In this document: one piece after another, positions 1-7,650 of the stretch
Position numbering within the stretch: the stretch's first letter is position 1
Layout: each line of letters begins with the position of its first letter
Assembly: GCA_964369915.1 (NCBI GenBank)
Contig: CAYJGG010000002.1
Location: 1 to 64,000, forward strand
Source: RGIG3102 sp964369915
Lineage (GTDB): Bacteria > Bacillota > Clostridia > Oscillospirales > Ruminococcaceae
DNA length: 64,000 bases
Direction of reading: 5' to 3'
The notes under the pieces: model-generated
The model's input: the letters and a program-made list of their open reading frames with translations, nothing else
What the model was told of the DNA's origin: nothing
Databases searched by the model: none
Position numbers and translations under genes: made by a program

Positions 1-34
1 CTTGCTTTTGTGATAATATTTTTTCGCTTGCCAA
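1..34 (-). CDS. rplJ: 50S ribosomal protein L10, 5' end only
   Basis: Only the first eleven codons are in the window. Reading leftwards they give (M)ASEKILSQKQ, the usual L10 start in Bacillota. The start codon is TTG at 34-32, preceded seven bases upstream by an AGAGAGGTG ribosome binding site. The gene follows rplA in the normal L11-L1-L10 order and has its own promoter and L10-type leader upstream. The identification rests on this short peptide, the leader and gene order together. Confidence 0.8.
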   Translation of the reverse strand, partial: MASEKILSQKQ

Positions 35-225
35 TGTTTTTCACCTCTCTTAAAAATTTTTAGCATTTTTAAAATGCCTTGTAAAAAACTGTTCAAATAA
101 AAAAACTTATTCTTCAAAGAAATCTAAGAAAAATAAGCATAATAAATTTATATTTATCGCTTTAATTCTCGGTAGGCATTAAAATTAATTTACGCTTAAA
201 AGCACCTACTGTCTTTGAACAGCAT
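35..225 (-). ncRNA. Ribosomal protein L10 leader
   Basis: The transcript upstream of rplJ contains ACAGTAGGTGC followed about 25 bases later by GCCTACCGAG, which pair as in the L10 leader of Bacillota. Nearer the gene a GCATTTT/AAAATGC hairpin followed by TAAAAATTTTT (about 51-79) looks like an attenuator. In the known family, the L10(L12)4 complex binds this leader and represses rplJ-rplL. The leader's exact 3' limit cannot be fixed by eye. Confidence 0.75.
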
Positions 226-229
226 TAAT

Positions 230-258
230 ATTATATAATAAACTCCTTTATTTGTCAA
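230..258 (-). promoter_or_regulatory. Sigma-A promoter of rplJ
   Basis: On the minus strand TTGACA (258-253) is separated by exactly 17 bases from TATAAT (235-230). It lies between the rplA terminator and the L10 leader, so rplJL can be transcribed independently of the L11-L1 operon. Confidence 0.8.
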
Positions 259-265
259 GGGTTTT

Positions 266-308
266 ATTATTTTTTAATAAATAAAAGGCTATCTTTTGAT
301 AGCCTTTC
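266..308 (-). terminator. Terminator after rplA
   Basis: A perfect AAAGGCTATC / GATAGCCTTT hairpin with a four-base loop is followed on the minus strand by TTTTATTTATT. It ends the rpmG-secE-nusG-rplK-rplA operon. Confidence 0.85.
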
Positions 309-321
309 AAAAATTTTTAAA

Positions 322-1017
322 TTAAACGCCAAATTTTGCGCTATTTAATTTTACGCCAGGTCCCATTGTTGTTGCGATTGAGCAAGAACGTAGGTATTGA
401 CCTTTAGCTGCAGATGGTTTAGCTTTAACGATTGCTTCCATAACAGTTGCAATGTTTTCTGATAATTTTTCTTTACCAAAGCTAGCTTTACCAACTGGAA
501 CGTGAACGATGTTAGCTTTATCTAGTCTGTACTCGATTTTACCAGCTTTTGCTTCTTTAACAGCTTGGCCAACGTTTGGAGTAACTGTACCAGCTTTAGG
601 GTTTGGCATTAAGCCTCTTGGTCCTAAAACTCTACCTAGACGGCCAACAAGGCCCATCATGTCTGGTGTAGTGATAAGAACATCAAAATCCATAAAGTTT
701 TCATTTTGGATTTTTTGAACCATATCTTCAGCACCAACTAGTTCTGCACCAGCTTCTAATGCTGCTTTTTCAGCATCGCCTTTAGCGATAACTAAAACTC
801 TAACATCTTTACCAGTACCGTGTGGTAGTACAACAGCACCACGAACTTGTTGGTCTGCGTGACGTGAGTCAACACCTAGACGAACGTGTAGTTCAACTGT
901 TTCATCAAATTTTGCTTTAGCAGTACCAACGCAAACTTCGCAAGCTTCTTCTAAATCGTAAAGTTTTGTTTTATCAACAAGTTTTACGCTATCTAAATAT
1001 TTTTTACCGTGTTTCAT
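322..1017 (-). CDS. rplA: 50S ribosomal protein L1
   Basis: A full-length L1 of 231 residues with the typical MKHGKKYLDS start and the conserved central segment GLVGRLGRVLGPRGLMPNPK at about residues 120-140. L1 binds 23S rRNA at the mobile L1 stalk next to the tRNA exit site, and in many bacteria represses its own operon by binding a similar site on the mRNA. It is the last gene of the rpmG-secE-nusG-rplK-rplA operon, 68 bases after rplK. The start is supported by an AGGAGGATAAT site. Nothing unusual in the sequence. Confidence 0.97.
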   Translation of the reverse strand: MKHGKKYLDSVKLVDKTKLYDLEEACEVCVGTAKAKFDETVELHVRLGVDSRHADQQVRGAVVLPHGTGKDVRVLVIAKGDAEKAALEAGAELVGAEDMVQKIQNENFMDFDVLITTPDMMGLVGRLGRVLGPRGLMPNPKAGTVTPNVGQAVKEAKAGKIEYRLDKANIVHVPVGKASFGKEKLSENIATVMEAIVKAKPSAAKGQYLRSCSIATTMGPGVKLNSAKFGV

Positions 1018-1029
1018 TATTATCCTCCT

Positions 1030-1055
1030 GTGGTTAAACGGGAAACCCCTCCCAC
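1030..1055 (-). promoter_or_regulatory. Putative L1-binding stem in the rplA leader
   Basis: On the minus strand GTGGGAGGGG and AACCAC close a short stem just before the rplA ribosome binding site. The same GTGGGAG...ACCAC frame recurs ahead of rplK. Such sites mimic the L1 site in 23S rRNA in known L11-operon feedback; the assignment here is by resemblance. Confidence 0.45.
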
Positions 1056-1085
1056 TTTTAATGAGCCTAATTATTTAATTAGGGA

Positions 1086-1511
1086 TTATTCTTCTACTGT
1101 AACGCCCATGCTTCTTGCAGTACCAGCGATCATTGACATAGCAGTTTCGATTGAAGCTGCATTTAAGTCTGGCATTTTAGTTTCAGCGATTTTTCTAACT
1201 TGTTCTTTAGTTAGTTGTCCAACTTTAGTTTTGTTAGGAACGCCTGAAGCTGATTCAAGACCTAATTCTTTTTTGATAAGAACTGGTGCAGGTGGTGTTT
1301 TTGTTATAAAGCTGAATGTACGGTCTGCATACACTGTAATAACAACAGGAATGATATAACCGATATCTTTTTGTGTTCTTTCATTGAACTCTTTTGTGAA
1401 CGACATGATGTTTACACCGTGTTGACCAAGAGCTGGACCTACAGGTGGTGCTGGAGTCGCCTTACCAGCTGGAATCTGGAGCTTAATGTATCCAGTTACT
1501 TTTTGAGCCAT
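1086..1511 (-). CDS. rplK: 50S ribosomal protein L11
   Basis: A complete L11 of 141 residues. The proline-rich N-terminal start (KLQIPAGKATPAPPVGPALG) and the C-terminal rRNA-binding domain ending AGTARSMGV are both typical. L11 forms the GTPase-associated centre with helices 43/44 of 23S rRNA. A GGAGG site lies upstream of the ATG at 1511. It sits between nusG and rplA, as in most bacteria. Confidence 0.97.
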   Translation of the reverse strand: MAQKVTGYIKLQIPAGKATPAPPVGPALGQHGVNIMSFTKEFNERTQKDIGYIIPVVITVYADRTFSFITKTPPAPVLIKKELGLESASGVPNKTKVGQLTKEQVRKIAETKMPDLNAASIETAMSMIAGTARSMGVTVEE

Positions 1512-1531
1512 TTTAAATACCTCCGAAAAAT

Positions 1532-1571
1532 GTGGTAAGCTATCGAATGAGACCTTTTCTCACTCTCCCAC
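1532..1571 (-). promoter_or_regulatory. Putative L1-binding stem in the rplK leader
   Basis: On the minus strand GTGGGAGAG is closed by TTACCAC, with an inner TGAGA/TCTCA stem. It resembles the element before rplA. It falls inside the 123-base nusG-rplK spacer, which holds no gene, and would fit L1 feedback on rplKA. Confidence 0.4.
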
Positions 1572-1634
1572 GGCAAATATTCCTATTTACCCTACAAAAA
1601 ATTTATATTTGTGACTCTTACCGTTTGTTTTAAA

Positions 1635-2153
1635 TTAAATTGGTTTTACTTGTAATAAATCAAGTTCTGAAACAGTTTCTCTGCCAAACATTGATATTCT
1701 TACACTTACTTTTAGGTTTTCAGTATCCATTGCATCTACAACACCGATAAATCCTAGTAATGGGCCTTCTGTTATTTCAACATTATCTCCCACTTTGAAA
1801 TCGACTTTTTCAGTCTTAGTTTCAACGCCCATTGCGTCCACTTCCCTTTGAGATAGCGGAGAAGGTTTTGAAGAAGATGCTCCAACAAATCCTGTTACGC
1901 CACGAGTGTTACGCACGATATACCAAGTGTTATCATTTAGAATCATTTTAACGAATACATAAGAAGGGAAAAGTTTTTGTTCTGTTTCCTTTCTAACGCC
2001 GTCTTTAATTTCAACTAAAATTTCCACTGGCACTTTGATATCTTGTATCAAATCGTGCAAGCGACGGTTTTCAACCACTGCCTCAAGGCTGCTCGCTACC
2101 TTATTTTCATAGCCGGAATATGTGTGTACAACATACCATTTTGCCTCTTCCAT
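1635..2153 (-). CDS. nusG: Transcription elongation/antitermination factor NusG
   Basis: 172 residues with the NGN domain (KWYVVHTYSGYENKVASSLE at the start, FPSYVFVKM near residue 65) and a C-terminal KOW domain (FKVGDNVEITEGPLLGFIGVV, about 120-140). NusG binds RNA polymerase, modulates pausing and links to Rho or the ribosome. It lies 19 bases downstream of secE in the standard order. The start follows a GAGGTGTAACT site. Confidence 0.96.
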   Translation of the reverse strand: MEEAKWYVVHTYSGYENKVASSLEAVVENRRLHDLIQDIKVPVEILVEIKDGVRKETEQKLFPSYVFVKMILNDNTWYIVRNTRGVTGFVGASSSKPSPLSQREVDAMGVETKTEKVDFKVGDNVEITEGPLLGFIGVVDAMDTENLKVSVRISMFGRETVSELDLLQVKPI

Positions 2154-2172
2154 AGTTACACCTCGCTTTTAA

Positions 2173-2400
2173 TTAAATGGTTTGAAAGACAAGATCAACT
2201 AGAACAAAAGTTAAAATTGTGTCTAGTCCGAAGATAAAAATTCCAAGACCTACAGCTACAACTATAACAACGATAGTGTTATTGATGATTTGCTGTTTTG
2301 AAGGCCAAACAACTTTTTTAGCTTCGCTTCTTACTTCTTTAAAACTAAAGAAGTCTTTGATGCTAGAGAAAAATGATTTTTTTTCTTTTTTGTCTGCCAT
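2173..2400 (-). CDS. secE: Preprotein translocase subunit SecE
   Basis: A small single-membrane-span SecE. The soluble amphipathic part contains EVRSEAKKVVWPSKQQIINNT, matching the conserved SecE signature, followed by one hydrophobic helix. It stabilises SecY in the protein-conducting channel. I place the start at the ATG at 2400 (75 residues, MADKKEKK) because the GGAG site is ten bases upstream; a GTG nine bases earlier is too close to that site. Confidence 0.93.
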   Translation of the reverse strand: MADKKEKKSFFSSIKDFFSFKEVRSEAKKVVWPSKQQIINNTIVVIVVAVGLGIFIFGLDTILTFVLVDLVFQTI

Positions 2401-2414
2401 AATTTTCACACTCC

Positions 2415-2564
2415 TTACTTAGTTTCTCTGTGTTGAGTGTGTTTTTTGCAAAAACGACAGTATTTGTTAAGTTCTACTCTGTCAGGAGTATTCTTTTTGT
2501 TTTTCACACTATCATAGTTACGCTGTTTGCATTCTGTACATGCAAGTGTAATTCTAACTCTCAT
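2415..2564 (-). CDS. rpmG: 50S ribosomal protein L33
   Basis: 49 residues beginning MRVRITLACTECKQRNYDS. Cys pairs at CTEC and CRFC form a zinc ribbon, so this is the zinc-binding form of L33. The start at 2564 is set by GGAGGTG five bases upstream; the longer open frame above it is not translated from a good site. First gene of the operon with secE and nusG. Confidence 0.95.
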   Translation of the reverse strand: MRVRITLACTECKQRNYDSVKNKKNTPDRVELNKYCRFCKKHTQHRETK

Positions 2565-2650
2565 ATCGGCACCTCCATTAAAGTTAGCCTCCCTCTGTGC
2601 GCTGCAAAAATTTTTTGCATAAAAAAACGACCTGCGATAGAGGTACAATT

Positions 2651-2679
2651 AATATAACATAAAATGCCCTCTAAGTCAA
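2651..2679 (-). promoter_or_regulatory. Sigma-A promoter of the rpmG-secE-nusG-rplKA operon
   Basis: On the minus strand TTGACT (2679-2674), a 17-base spacer and TATATT (2656-2651) lie about 90 bases before rpmG. Confidence 0.8.
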
Positions 2680-2749
2680 TACTAAAACACACTCTTTTAT
2701 GGTAAAAAATGTGAATATATAATTAATAGTATATAAAGAGTGAATTTGC

Positions 2750-2779
2750 TTGACTTTTATTTGATTTTTATACTATTAT
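2750..2779 (+). promoter_or_regulatory. Probable sigma-A promoter of ddl-murI-argS
   Basis: TTGACT at 2750, an 18-base spacer and TATTAT at 2774, about 100 bases before ddl. The flanking DNA (2680-2876) is very AT-rich and shows no other feature. Confidence 0.6.
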
Positions 2780-2876
2780 TATAGGTATAAATTATATTAT
2801 TATATTTAATATCTTATTATAATTTTTTAAATTTTATAATACACTTAAAATATAATTAAAATTCTAGGAGGGCTGT

Positions 2877-3938
2877 ATGGCTAAAATTAAGGTATGTGTT
2901 TTATTTGGTGGAGTTTCAAATGAGCATGAAGTAAGTTTAATGAGTGCAAAAAGTGTTGTGGATAATATCCCAACTGATAAATATGATGTTGTAAAAGTGG
3001 GAATAACTAAAAAAGGCAGATGGCTGTTTTTTCCAGGAGTGAGTGATGAAATTTTAAATAACTCTTGGCACGAACATCCAGACTGTGTGCCTTGCTTTAT
3101 AAGCCCAGATGCTGCAACAAAGGGTTTAGTTAAAATGGTTGATAAGGATATGATAATTGAAAAGATAGATGTTATCTTGCCTGTTTTGCATGGGAAAAAT
3201 GGAGAAGATGGCACTATTCAAGGCCTTTTAGAGCTTTCAGGAATTCCTTATTGCGGATGCGAAGTTTTAGCGAGCAGTGTTTGTATGGATAAAGTTTTTG
3301 CTAATAAGGTTTTAGATTGGCATAATATAAAAAGATCAAAATGGGATTTTATGAATGATTTTGAAAAAGAAAATCTTGAAGAAATCGAAAAAAGACTTAG
3401 AAAAAATCTGGGATATCCTATATTTGTAAAGCCTTCAAAATCAGGCTCTTCTGTTGGCGTTTCAAAAGTTTTAAATAAAGAAGAACTTTCAAAAGCTGTA
3501 AATATAGCGCTAGCTCACGATGATAAAGTTATATTTGAAGAGTTTATTAAAGGGCATGAAGTAGAGTGTTCTGTGTTTGGTAATCGCCCAGAATTATATG
3601 TAAGCGAAGTTGGCGAAATTGGAGCTAGTAGCGATTTTTATGATTATGAAGATAAATACATACTAGGAACTTCAAAAAATTATATTCCAGCACATATTGA
3701 TGAAAACATAAGAGAAGAAATTAGAAAGATTGCAAAAGAAGCCTTTACAGCTTTAGATTGCAAAGGTCTTGCAAGAGTTGATTTCTTTGTTGATGAAAAT
3801 AATAATATACTTTTAAATGAAGTAAACACTATGCCAGGGTTTACAAATATTAGTATGTATCCTAAAATGATGATGCACAATGATAATATGAGTTATCCTC
3901 AGTTAGTTGATGGAATAATCCAGCTTGCATTAAAATAA
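2877..3938 (+). CDS. ddl: D-alanine--D-alanine ligase
   Basis: 353 residues with the ATP-grasp ligase fold. Visible motifs are the N-terminal FGGVSNEHEVSL, HGKNGEDGTIQG, the ATP-binding loop KPSKSGSSVGVSK and the metal site LLNEVNTMPGF. It joins two D-Ala for peptidoglycan stem peptides. The omega-loop segment FYDYEDKY carries the Tyr seen in D-Ala ligases. The N-terminal half (for example ILNNSWHEHPD) resembles VanG-group D-Ala-D-Ser ligases, but murI downstream and the absence of van regulators or transferases point to the housekeeping enzyme. Clear AGGAGG site before the ATG. Confidence 0.9.
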   Translation: MAKIKVCVLFGGVSNEHEVSLMSAKSVVDNIPTDKYDVVKVGITKKGRWLFFPGVSDEILNNSWHEHPDCVPCFISPDAATKGLVKMVDKDMIIEKIDVILPVLHGKNGEDGTIQGLLELSGIPYCGCEVLASSVCMDKVFANKVLDWHNIKRSKWDFMNDFEKENLEEIEKRLRKNLGYPIFVKPSKSGSSVGVSKVLNKEELSKAVNIALAHDDKVIFEEFIKGHEVECSVFGNRPELYVSEVGEIGASSDFYDYEDKYILGTSKNYIPAHIDENIREEIRKIAKEAFTALDCKGLARVDFFVDENNNILLNEVNTMPGFTNISMYPKMMMHNDNMSYPQLVDGIIQLALK

Positions 3939-3962
3939 TTAAATTAACAAAGGGGATAATTT

Positions 3963-4784
3963 ATGCGTAATAAAGCTATTGGGGTTTTTGATTCAGGCGT
4001 TGGTGGATTATCTTGTGTAAAAGAGCTTTTTGATATATTAAAAAATGAGGATATTATTTATCTTGGCGATACGAAAAGAATGCCTTATGGGGTAAATAGT
4101 AAACAAATTTTAACAGAATATACAATAAATAATATTGATTTTCTAAATAGTAAAGATGTTAAAATAGTAGTAGCAGCTTGTGGAACAGTTAGCACAAATG
4201 TTGATAAAGCTGAATTATTAAATTTAAAAACAGAATATCTTGATTTAATTTTGCCAACTGTTAAAAAAGCGATAAGTTTGACTAAAAATAAAAAAATAGC
4301 TATAATAGCAACTAACTCAACTGTAAATTCAAGAGTTTTTGAAAAAATATTTAATGAGATGGATAAAGAATTAAACGTTTTATCTATCGCTTGCCCAGAA
4401 TTAGTAACGCTTATTGAAAAAGGCCATATAAATGATGAAATCATAGAAAATAAAGCGAGTGAATATTTAAAAGATGTTATAGATTTTAAAGCCGACACTT
4501 TAATTTTAGGCTGCACTCATTTTCCTATAATTTCAAGCGTTATAGAGAAAATTTTAGAAAACAAAGTTAGTTTAGTTAATTCAGGAGAAGAATTAGCAAA
4601 AGAGATAAAGCGATTTTTAATAGATAATGATTTATTAAAACAAGATAAGGAAAAAGGAAGTGCAAGCTTTTTTGCAACTAGTAATATCGAAGGATTTAAT
4701 AATATTTCAAAGATATTTTTAGGAGAAGATAAAAAAGCTAATGCAGTATTGGTGAAAATAAATGAAAGAGAATGCACTAATTAA
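3963..4784 (+). CDS. murI: Glutamate racemase
   Basis: 273 residues. The Asp-Ser motif FDSGVGGLS near residue 10 and the two catalytic cysteines, in AACGTVST (about residue 73) and LGCTHFP (about 185), identify MurI, which makes D-glutamate for peptidoglycan. The first cysteine motif is C-G-T rather than the common C-N-T, a variant that keeps the cysteine. It follows ddl by 24 bases and overlaps the next gene by 23, giving a cell-wall precursor operon. Confidence 0.93.
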   Translation: MRNKAIGVFDSGVGGLSCVKELFDILKNEDIIYLGDTKRMPYGVNSKQILTEYTINNIDFLNSKDVKIVVAACGTVSTNVDKAELLNLKTEYLDLILPTVKKAISLTKNKKIAIIATNSTVNSRVFEKIFNEMDKELNVLSIACPELVTLIEKGHINDEIIENKASEYLKDVIDFKADTLILGCTHFPIISSVIEKILENKVSLVNSGEELAKEIKRFLIDNDLLKQDKEKGSASFFATSNIEGFNNISKIFLGEDKKANAVLVKINERECTN

Positions 4785-5181
4785 TATTAAAAGTTTAATC
4801 ACCACTGACGGTGAAGAAGAAACTGTTGATTTAATTACAACAGGCAGTTTTTATGAGAAAAATGGAAAATATTATATAGTTTATAAAGAGAGTGAAGCCA
4901 CTGGATTTGAAGGCTACACCACAACTATGAAAGCGTGGAAAAATGGAGTTTCGATAACAAGATATGGAGAAAGACCTTCAACTTTAGTTATCGAAAAGGG
5001 TGCTGCAAATTTATGCAACTATCCAACTCAATTTGGTAATATCGTTTTAGATATAAACGGAATTGGAATTGATAATAAACTAAATACACACGGCGGAGAT
5101 TTAGAGTTTGAATATAGTTTAAATACTAATGGAATGCTAGTGAGCGAAAATTATATAACAGTTAATATTAAGGAGATATAA
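4762..5181 (+). CDS. DUF1934 (YwiB-like) beta-barrel protein
   Basis: 139 residues with the YwiB/DUF1934 pattern: YKESEATGFEGYTTTMK near the middle, alternating short beta strands and no membrane segment or signal peptide. The family is thought to form a lipocalin-like barrel; its function is unknown. In Bacillus the homologue also lies beside argS, as here, where the stop is directly followed by the argS start. The start at 4762 lies inside the end of murI, suggesting translational coupling. Confidence 0.8.
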   Translation: MKENALINIKSLITTDGEEETVDLITTGSFYEKNGKYYIVYKESEATGFEGYTTTMKAWKNGVSITRYGERPSTLVIEKGAANLCNYPTQFGNIVLDINGIGIDNKLNTHGGDLEFEYSLNTNGMLVSENYITVNIKEI

Positions 5182-6936
5182 ATGGATTATAAATATTTTA
5201 ACGGACAAGAAGTGGCAAAAGACGAAGTTAAATCTATGATAAATTCAGCTATTAATAAAGCAGTTGAAAAAGGCGATTTAACAAAAAGTGCCGATTTAAA
5301 AGATTTTATTGTTGAAGTGCCGGCTGATTTATCATTTGGCGATTTTTCGAGTAATGCGGCAATGGTGAATTCAAAAAGTTTTTCAAATAATCCAAGAGCA
5401 GTGGCAACAGCTATTTTAGAAAATCTAAACTTTGAAAACACATATTTTGAATCTGCAAGTATTGCAGGACCTGGATTTTTAAATTTTAAATTAGATAAAA
5501 AATACTTTGAAGATGTTTTAAAGGCTGTTTTAAATCAAAAAGAAAACTATGGCAAAACAAATTATGGGCAAAATAAAAAATACAATGTTGAATTTATTTC
5601 AGCAAACCCAACTGGACCTATGCATTTAGGAAATGCAAGAGGTGGTGCTTTAGGAGATATTTTAGCAGAATGTTTAATTTGGTCAGGCTATGATGTAACT
5701 AGAGAATTTTTAGTTAACGATGCTGGAAATCAAATTGAAAAATTTGGCGATAGCTTAGAAGCAAGATATATGCAAATTTTTGATGAAAGCTATCCTTTTG
5801 ATGAAAAATTTTATCAAGGGGCAGATATAACAGCGAGTGCAAAAGAGTTTTTTGATATTCACGGAGATAAATATAAAGACGTGGATAAAGATGAAAGAAA
5901 AAAAGCAATAGTTGAATATGCATTGCCAAAAAATATTAAAGCAATGAAAGACCACGTTGAAAAATATAATATCAAATATGATTTATGGTTTTCAGAAAAA
6001 GAAATGCTGCAAAGAGGCGATGTAGAAAAAGCGATAAAACGATTAACTGATAATGGCTACACTTACGAAAGTGAAGGGGCATTATGGTATAAAGGAACGG
6101 CGCTCGGCGAAGAAAAAGACGAGGTGTTAGTTCGTCAAAATGGAATATCAACATACTTTGCCTCAGATATAGCTTATCACTATGATAAACTAGCAACAAG
6201 GGGCTTTGATAAGGCTATTAATGTTTGGGGTGCAGACCACCACGGACACGTTTCAAGGATGAAAACAGCTATAACAGCCCTTGGATTAAATGGCGATGAT
6301 TTAGACGTTGTTTTAATGCAACTTGTTAAATTAATAGGCGATGAAAAAGATGAAAACGGAAACACTGTTTTAGATGAAAAAGGCAATGCTAAAAAGGTTG
6401 AAATTCGTATGTCTAAAAGAACTGGTAAAAGCATCACACTAGCAGATTTACTAGATGAAGTGCCAATAGATGCAACGAGATTTTTCTTTAATTTAAGAGA
6501 GCCAAATACACAGTTTTTATTTGATTTAGATTTAGCAAGAGAAGAATCAAGCGATAATCCGGTTTACTATGTTCAATATGCGAATGCTAGGATTTCAAGC
6601 ATACTAAGACAATTAAATGAGCAAGGATTAAACGCTGAAAATATTACAGATGCCGATTTATCTCTTTTAACACAGCCAGAAGAAATCGAATTAATTAGAA
6701 CGCTTTCATATATGCCAGGAGAAATTGTTTCTGTTGCAAAAAGCTACGATTCTTCAAAAATCACAAAATATTCAATCAGCATAGGCGCGGCTTTTCATAA
6801 ATTCTATAATGCTTGCAGAGTTAAAACTGATGATGAAAATCTATCAAAAGCAAGATTAAGTTTATGTATAGCTACAAAACACGCTATTAAAAACTGCTTA
6901 GAAATTATGAAAATTTCAGCACCAGAAAAAATGTAA
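5182..6936 (+). CDS. argS: Arginyl-tRNA synthetase
   Basis: 584 residues, class I synthetase. Motifs visible are the HIGH-type signature PTGPMHLGNARGG near residue 145, an MSKRTGK (KMSKS-type) loop near 415, and a C-terminal DALR anticodon-binding domain starting near YYVQYANARISSI. It charges tRNA-Arg. It starts right after the DUF1934 stop with an AAGGAGAT site and is the last gene of the ddl-murI-DUF1934-argS unit. Confidence 0.97.
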   Translation: MDYKYFNGQEVAKDEVKSMINSAINKAVEKGDLTKSADLKDFIVEVPADLSFGDFSSNAAMVNSKSFSNNPRAVATAILENLNFENTYFESASIAGPGFLNFKLDKKYFEDVLKAVLNQKENYGKTNYGQNKKYNVEFISANPTGPMHLGNARGGALGDILAECLIWSGYDVTREFLVNDAGNQIEKFGDSLEARYMQIFDESYPFDEKFYQGADITASAKEFFDIHGDKYKDVDKDERKKAIVEYALPKNIKAMKDHVEKYNIKYDLWFSEKEMLQRGDVEKAIKRLTDNGYTYESEGALWYKGTALGEEKDEVLVRQNGISTYFASDIAYHYDKLATRGFDKAINVWGADHHGHVSRMKTAITALGLNGDDLDVVLMQLVKLIGDEKDENGNTVLDEKGNAKKVEIRMSKRTGKSITLADLLDEVPIDATRFFFNLREPNTQFLFDLDLAREESSDNPVYYVQYANARISSILRQLNEQGLNAENITDADLSLLTQPEEIELIRTLSYMPGEIVSVAKSYDSSKITKYSISIGAAFHKFYNACRVKTDDENLSKARLSLCIATKHAIKNCLEIMKISAPEKM

Positions 6937-6943
6937 AAAAACT

Positions 6944-6972
6944 AGACGGATAATTTATTTTATCCGTCTTTT
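6944..6972 (+). terminator. Terminator after argS
   Basis: AGACGGATA / TATCCGTCT hairpin followed by a short T-run. Confidence 0.8.
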
Positions 6973-6991
6973 AATATAAATAAAACTTTCA

Positions 6992-7019
6992 TTGAAAACA
7001 CAAAATTTTAGTATATAAT
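6992..7019 (+). promoter_or_regulatory. Promoter ahead of the tandem RNA and HxlR gene
   Basis: TTGAAA at 6992, a 16-base spacer and TATAAT at 7014. Transcription would begin close to the first base of the repeated RNA structure, leaving a leader of about 200 bases before the HxlR gene. Confidence 0.6.
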
Positions 7020-7030
7020 CTATAATATAA

Positions 7031-7193
7031 ATCGAAGGTTTTCTTTTGGGCAAGAAGAATAGCCCAAAGATTGCACAGAAAACACAAAAAACTAATAATA
7101 GATATTATCTTTGGATAATATAAACCGAAGTTTTCTTTGAGTGCAGGATGTATTGCACGCAGTTTATTTTATAAAGTAAACACAGAAAACCAC
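7031..7193 (+). ncRNA. Tandem structured leader RNA of unknown class
   Basis: Two similar units are in tandem. Unit 1 (about 7033-7083) pairs GTTTTCT (7038-7044) with AGAAAAC (7077-7083), encloses TTTGGGC/GCCCAAA (7045-7051 with 7062-7068) and has an eight-base 3' bulge. Unit 2 (about 7125-7190) pairs the same GTTTTCT (7130-7136) and AGAAAAC (7184-7190) but encloses two hairpins, GTGCA/TGCAC and GTTTA/TAAAC. Both begin ATAAAYCGAAG and end CACAGAAAAC. I do not recognise a known riboswitch. The position in a 5' leader suggests a cis-regulatory RNA. Confidence 0.5.
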
Positions 7194-7230
7194 AATAATG
7201 TAAAGATAATTTATAAAAGGAGAGCATGAT

Positions 7231-7572
7231 ATGAAGATAAAAAAAGAATACACCTGCGCACTGCTATTATCGATGGATTTACTAGGTGGCAAATGGAAAA
7301 TGAGAATACTATGGCATGTTTTAAATGGAGATAATAGATTTTCCCTGCTTCAAAAAGGAATTCCAGACATAACTCATAAAATGCTAGTTACCCAGTTAAA
7401 AGAATTAGAGCAAAGCAATATACTAATACGCACTGTTGAATGTGAAAAACCATTAAAAGTAGTATATTCTTTATCAACTGAATATAAAGGGCTTATTCCA
7501 CTTGTTGAAGGGTTTTGCAGTTTTTCAAAAGAATATGCCAATGAACATAATATAACTCTTAATGATATGTAG
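7231..7572 (+). CDS. HxlR-family winged-helix regulator, redox-type
   Basis: 113 residues with the HxlR pattern GGKWKMRILWHVLNGDNRFSLL, a recognition helix around THKMLVTQLKELE, and the wing KPLKVVYSLS. An N-terminal cysteine (Cys9) sits where YodB/HypR-type members carry their redox-sensing cysteine. Such proteins are dimeric repressors or activators answering quinones, aldehydes or disulfide stress. A GGAGAG site precedes the ATG. A tandem RNA structure lies upstream and a VOC enzyme gene starts about 80 bases downstream, which is a likely target. Confidence 0.85.
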   Translation: MKIKKEYTCALLLSMDLLGGKWKMRILWHVLNGDNRFSLLQKGIPDITHKMLVTQLKELEQSNILIRTVECEKPLKVVYSLSTEYKGLIPLVEGFCSFSKEYANEHNITLNDM

Positions 7573-7620
7573 GTACAAAAAAGTACGTTATTGATTAATA
7601 TTCTATAGAAGATATATAAT
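7573..7620 (+). promoter_or_regulatory. Promoter and possible HxlR operator of the VOC gene
   Basis: TTGATT (7591-7596), an 18-base spacer and TATAAT (7615-7620) form a promoter. GTACAAAAAAGTAC (7573-7586) lies immediately upstream, and a further GGTACAA follows the -10 region. The palindrome is a candidate operator for the adjacent HxlR protein; binding is inferred only. Confidence 0.5.
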
Positions 7621-7650
7621 AAGGGTACAACAAATAAAGGAGGTATGAGA

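Noticed and set aside
1009..1359. Plus-strand frame opposite rplK and the rplA leader
   Set aside because: It is antisense to conserved ribosomal protein genes and has no ribosome binding site.
2864..3214. Antisense open frame opposite ddl
   Set aside because: It mirrors a clearly coding gene with good family motifs and has no start signal.
2877..3938. VanG-type D-Ala-D-Ser ligase (vancomycin resistance)
   Set aside because: N-terminal resemblance is real, but the gene sits in a ddl-murI-argS housekeeping run with no vanT, vanXY or vanRS nearby, and the omega loop keeps the Tyr of D-Ala ligases.
7060..7100. PreQ1 riboswitch, suggested by CACAAAAAACTAA after a hairpin
   Set aside because: The loop lacks the CTA/CACCC core of class I preQ1 aptamers, and the downstream gene is unrelated to queuosine. 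The A-rich tail is common in this genome.
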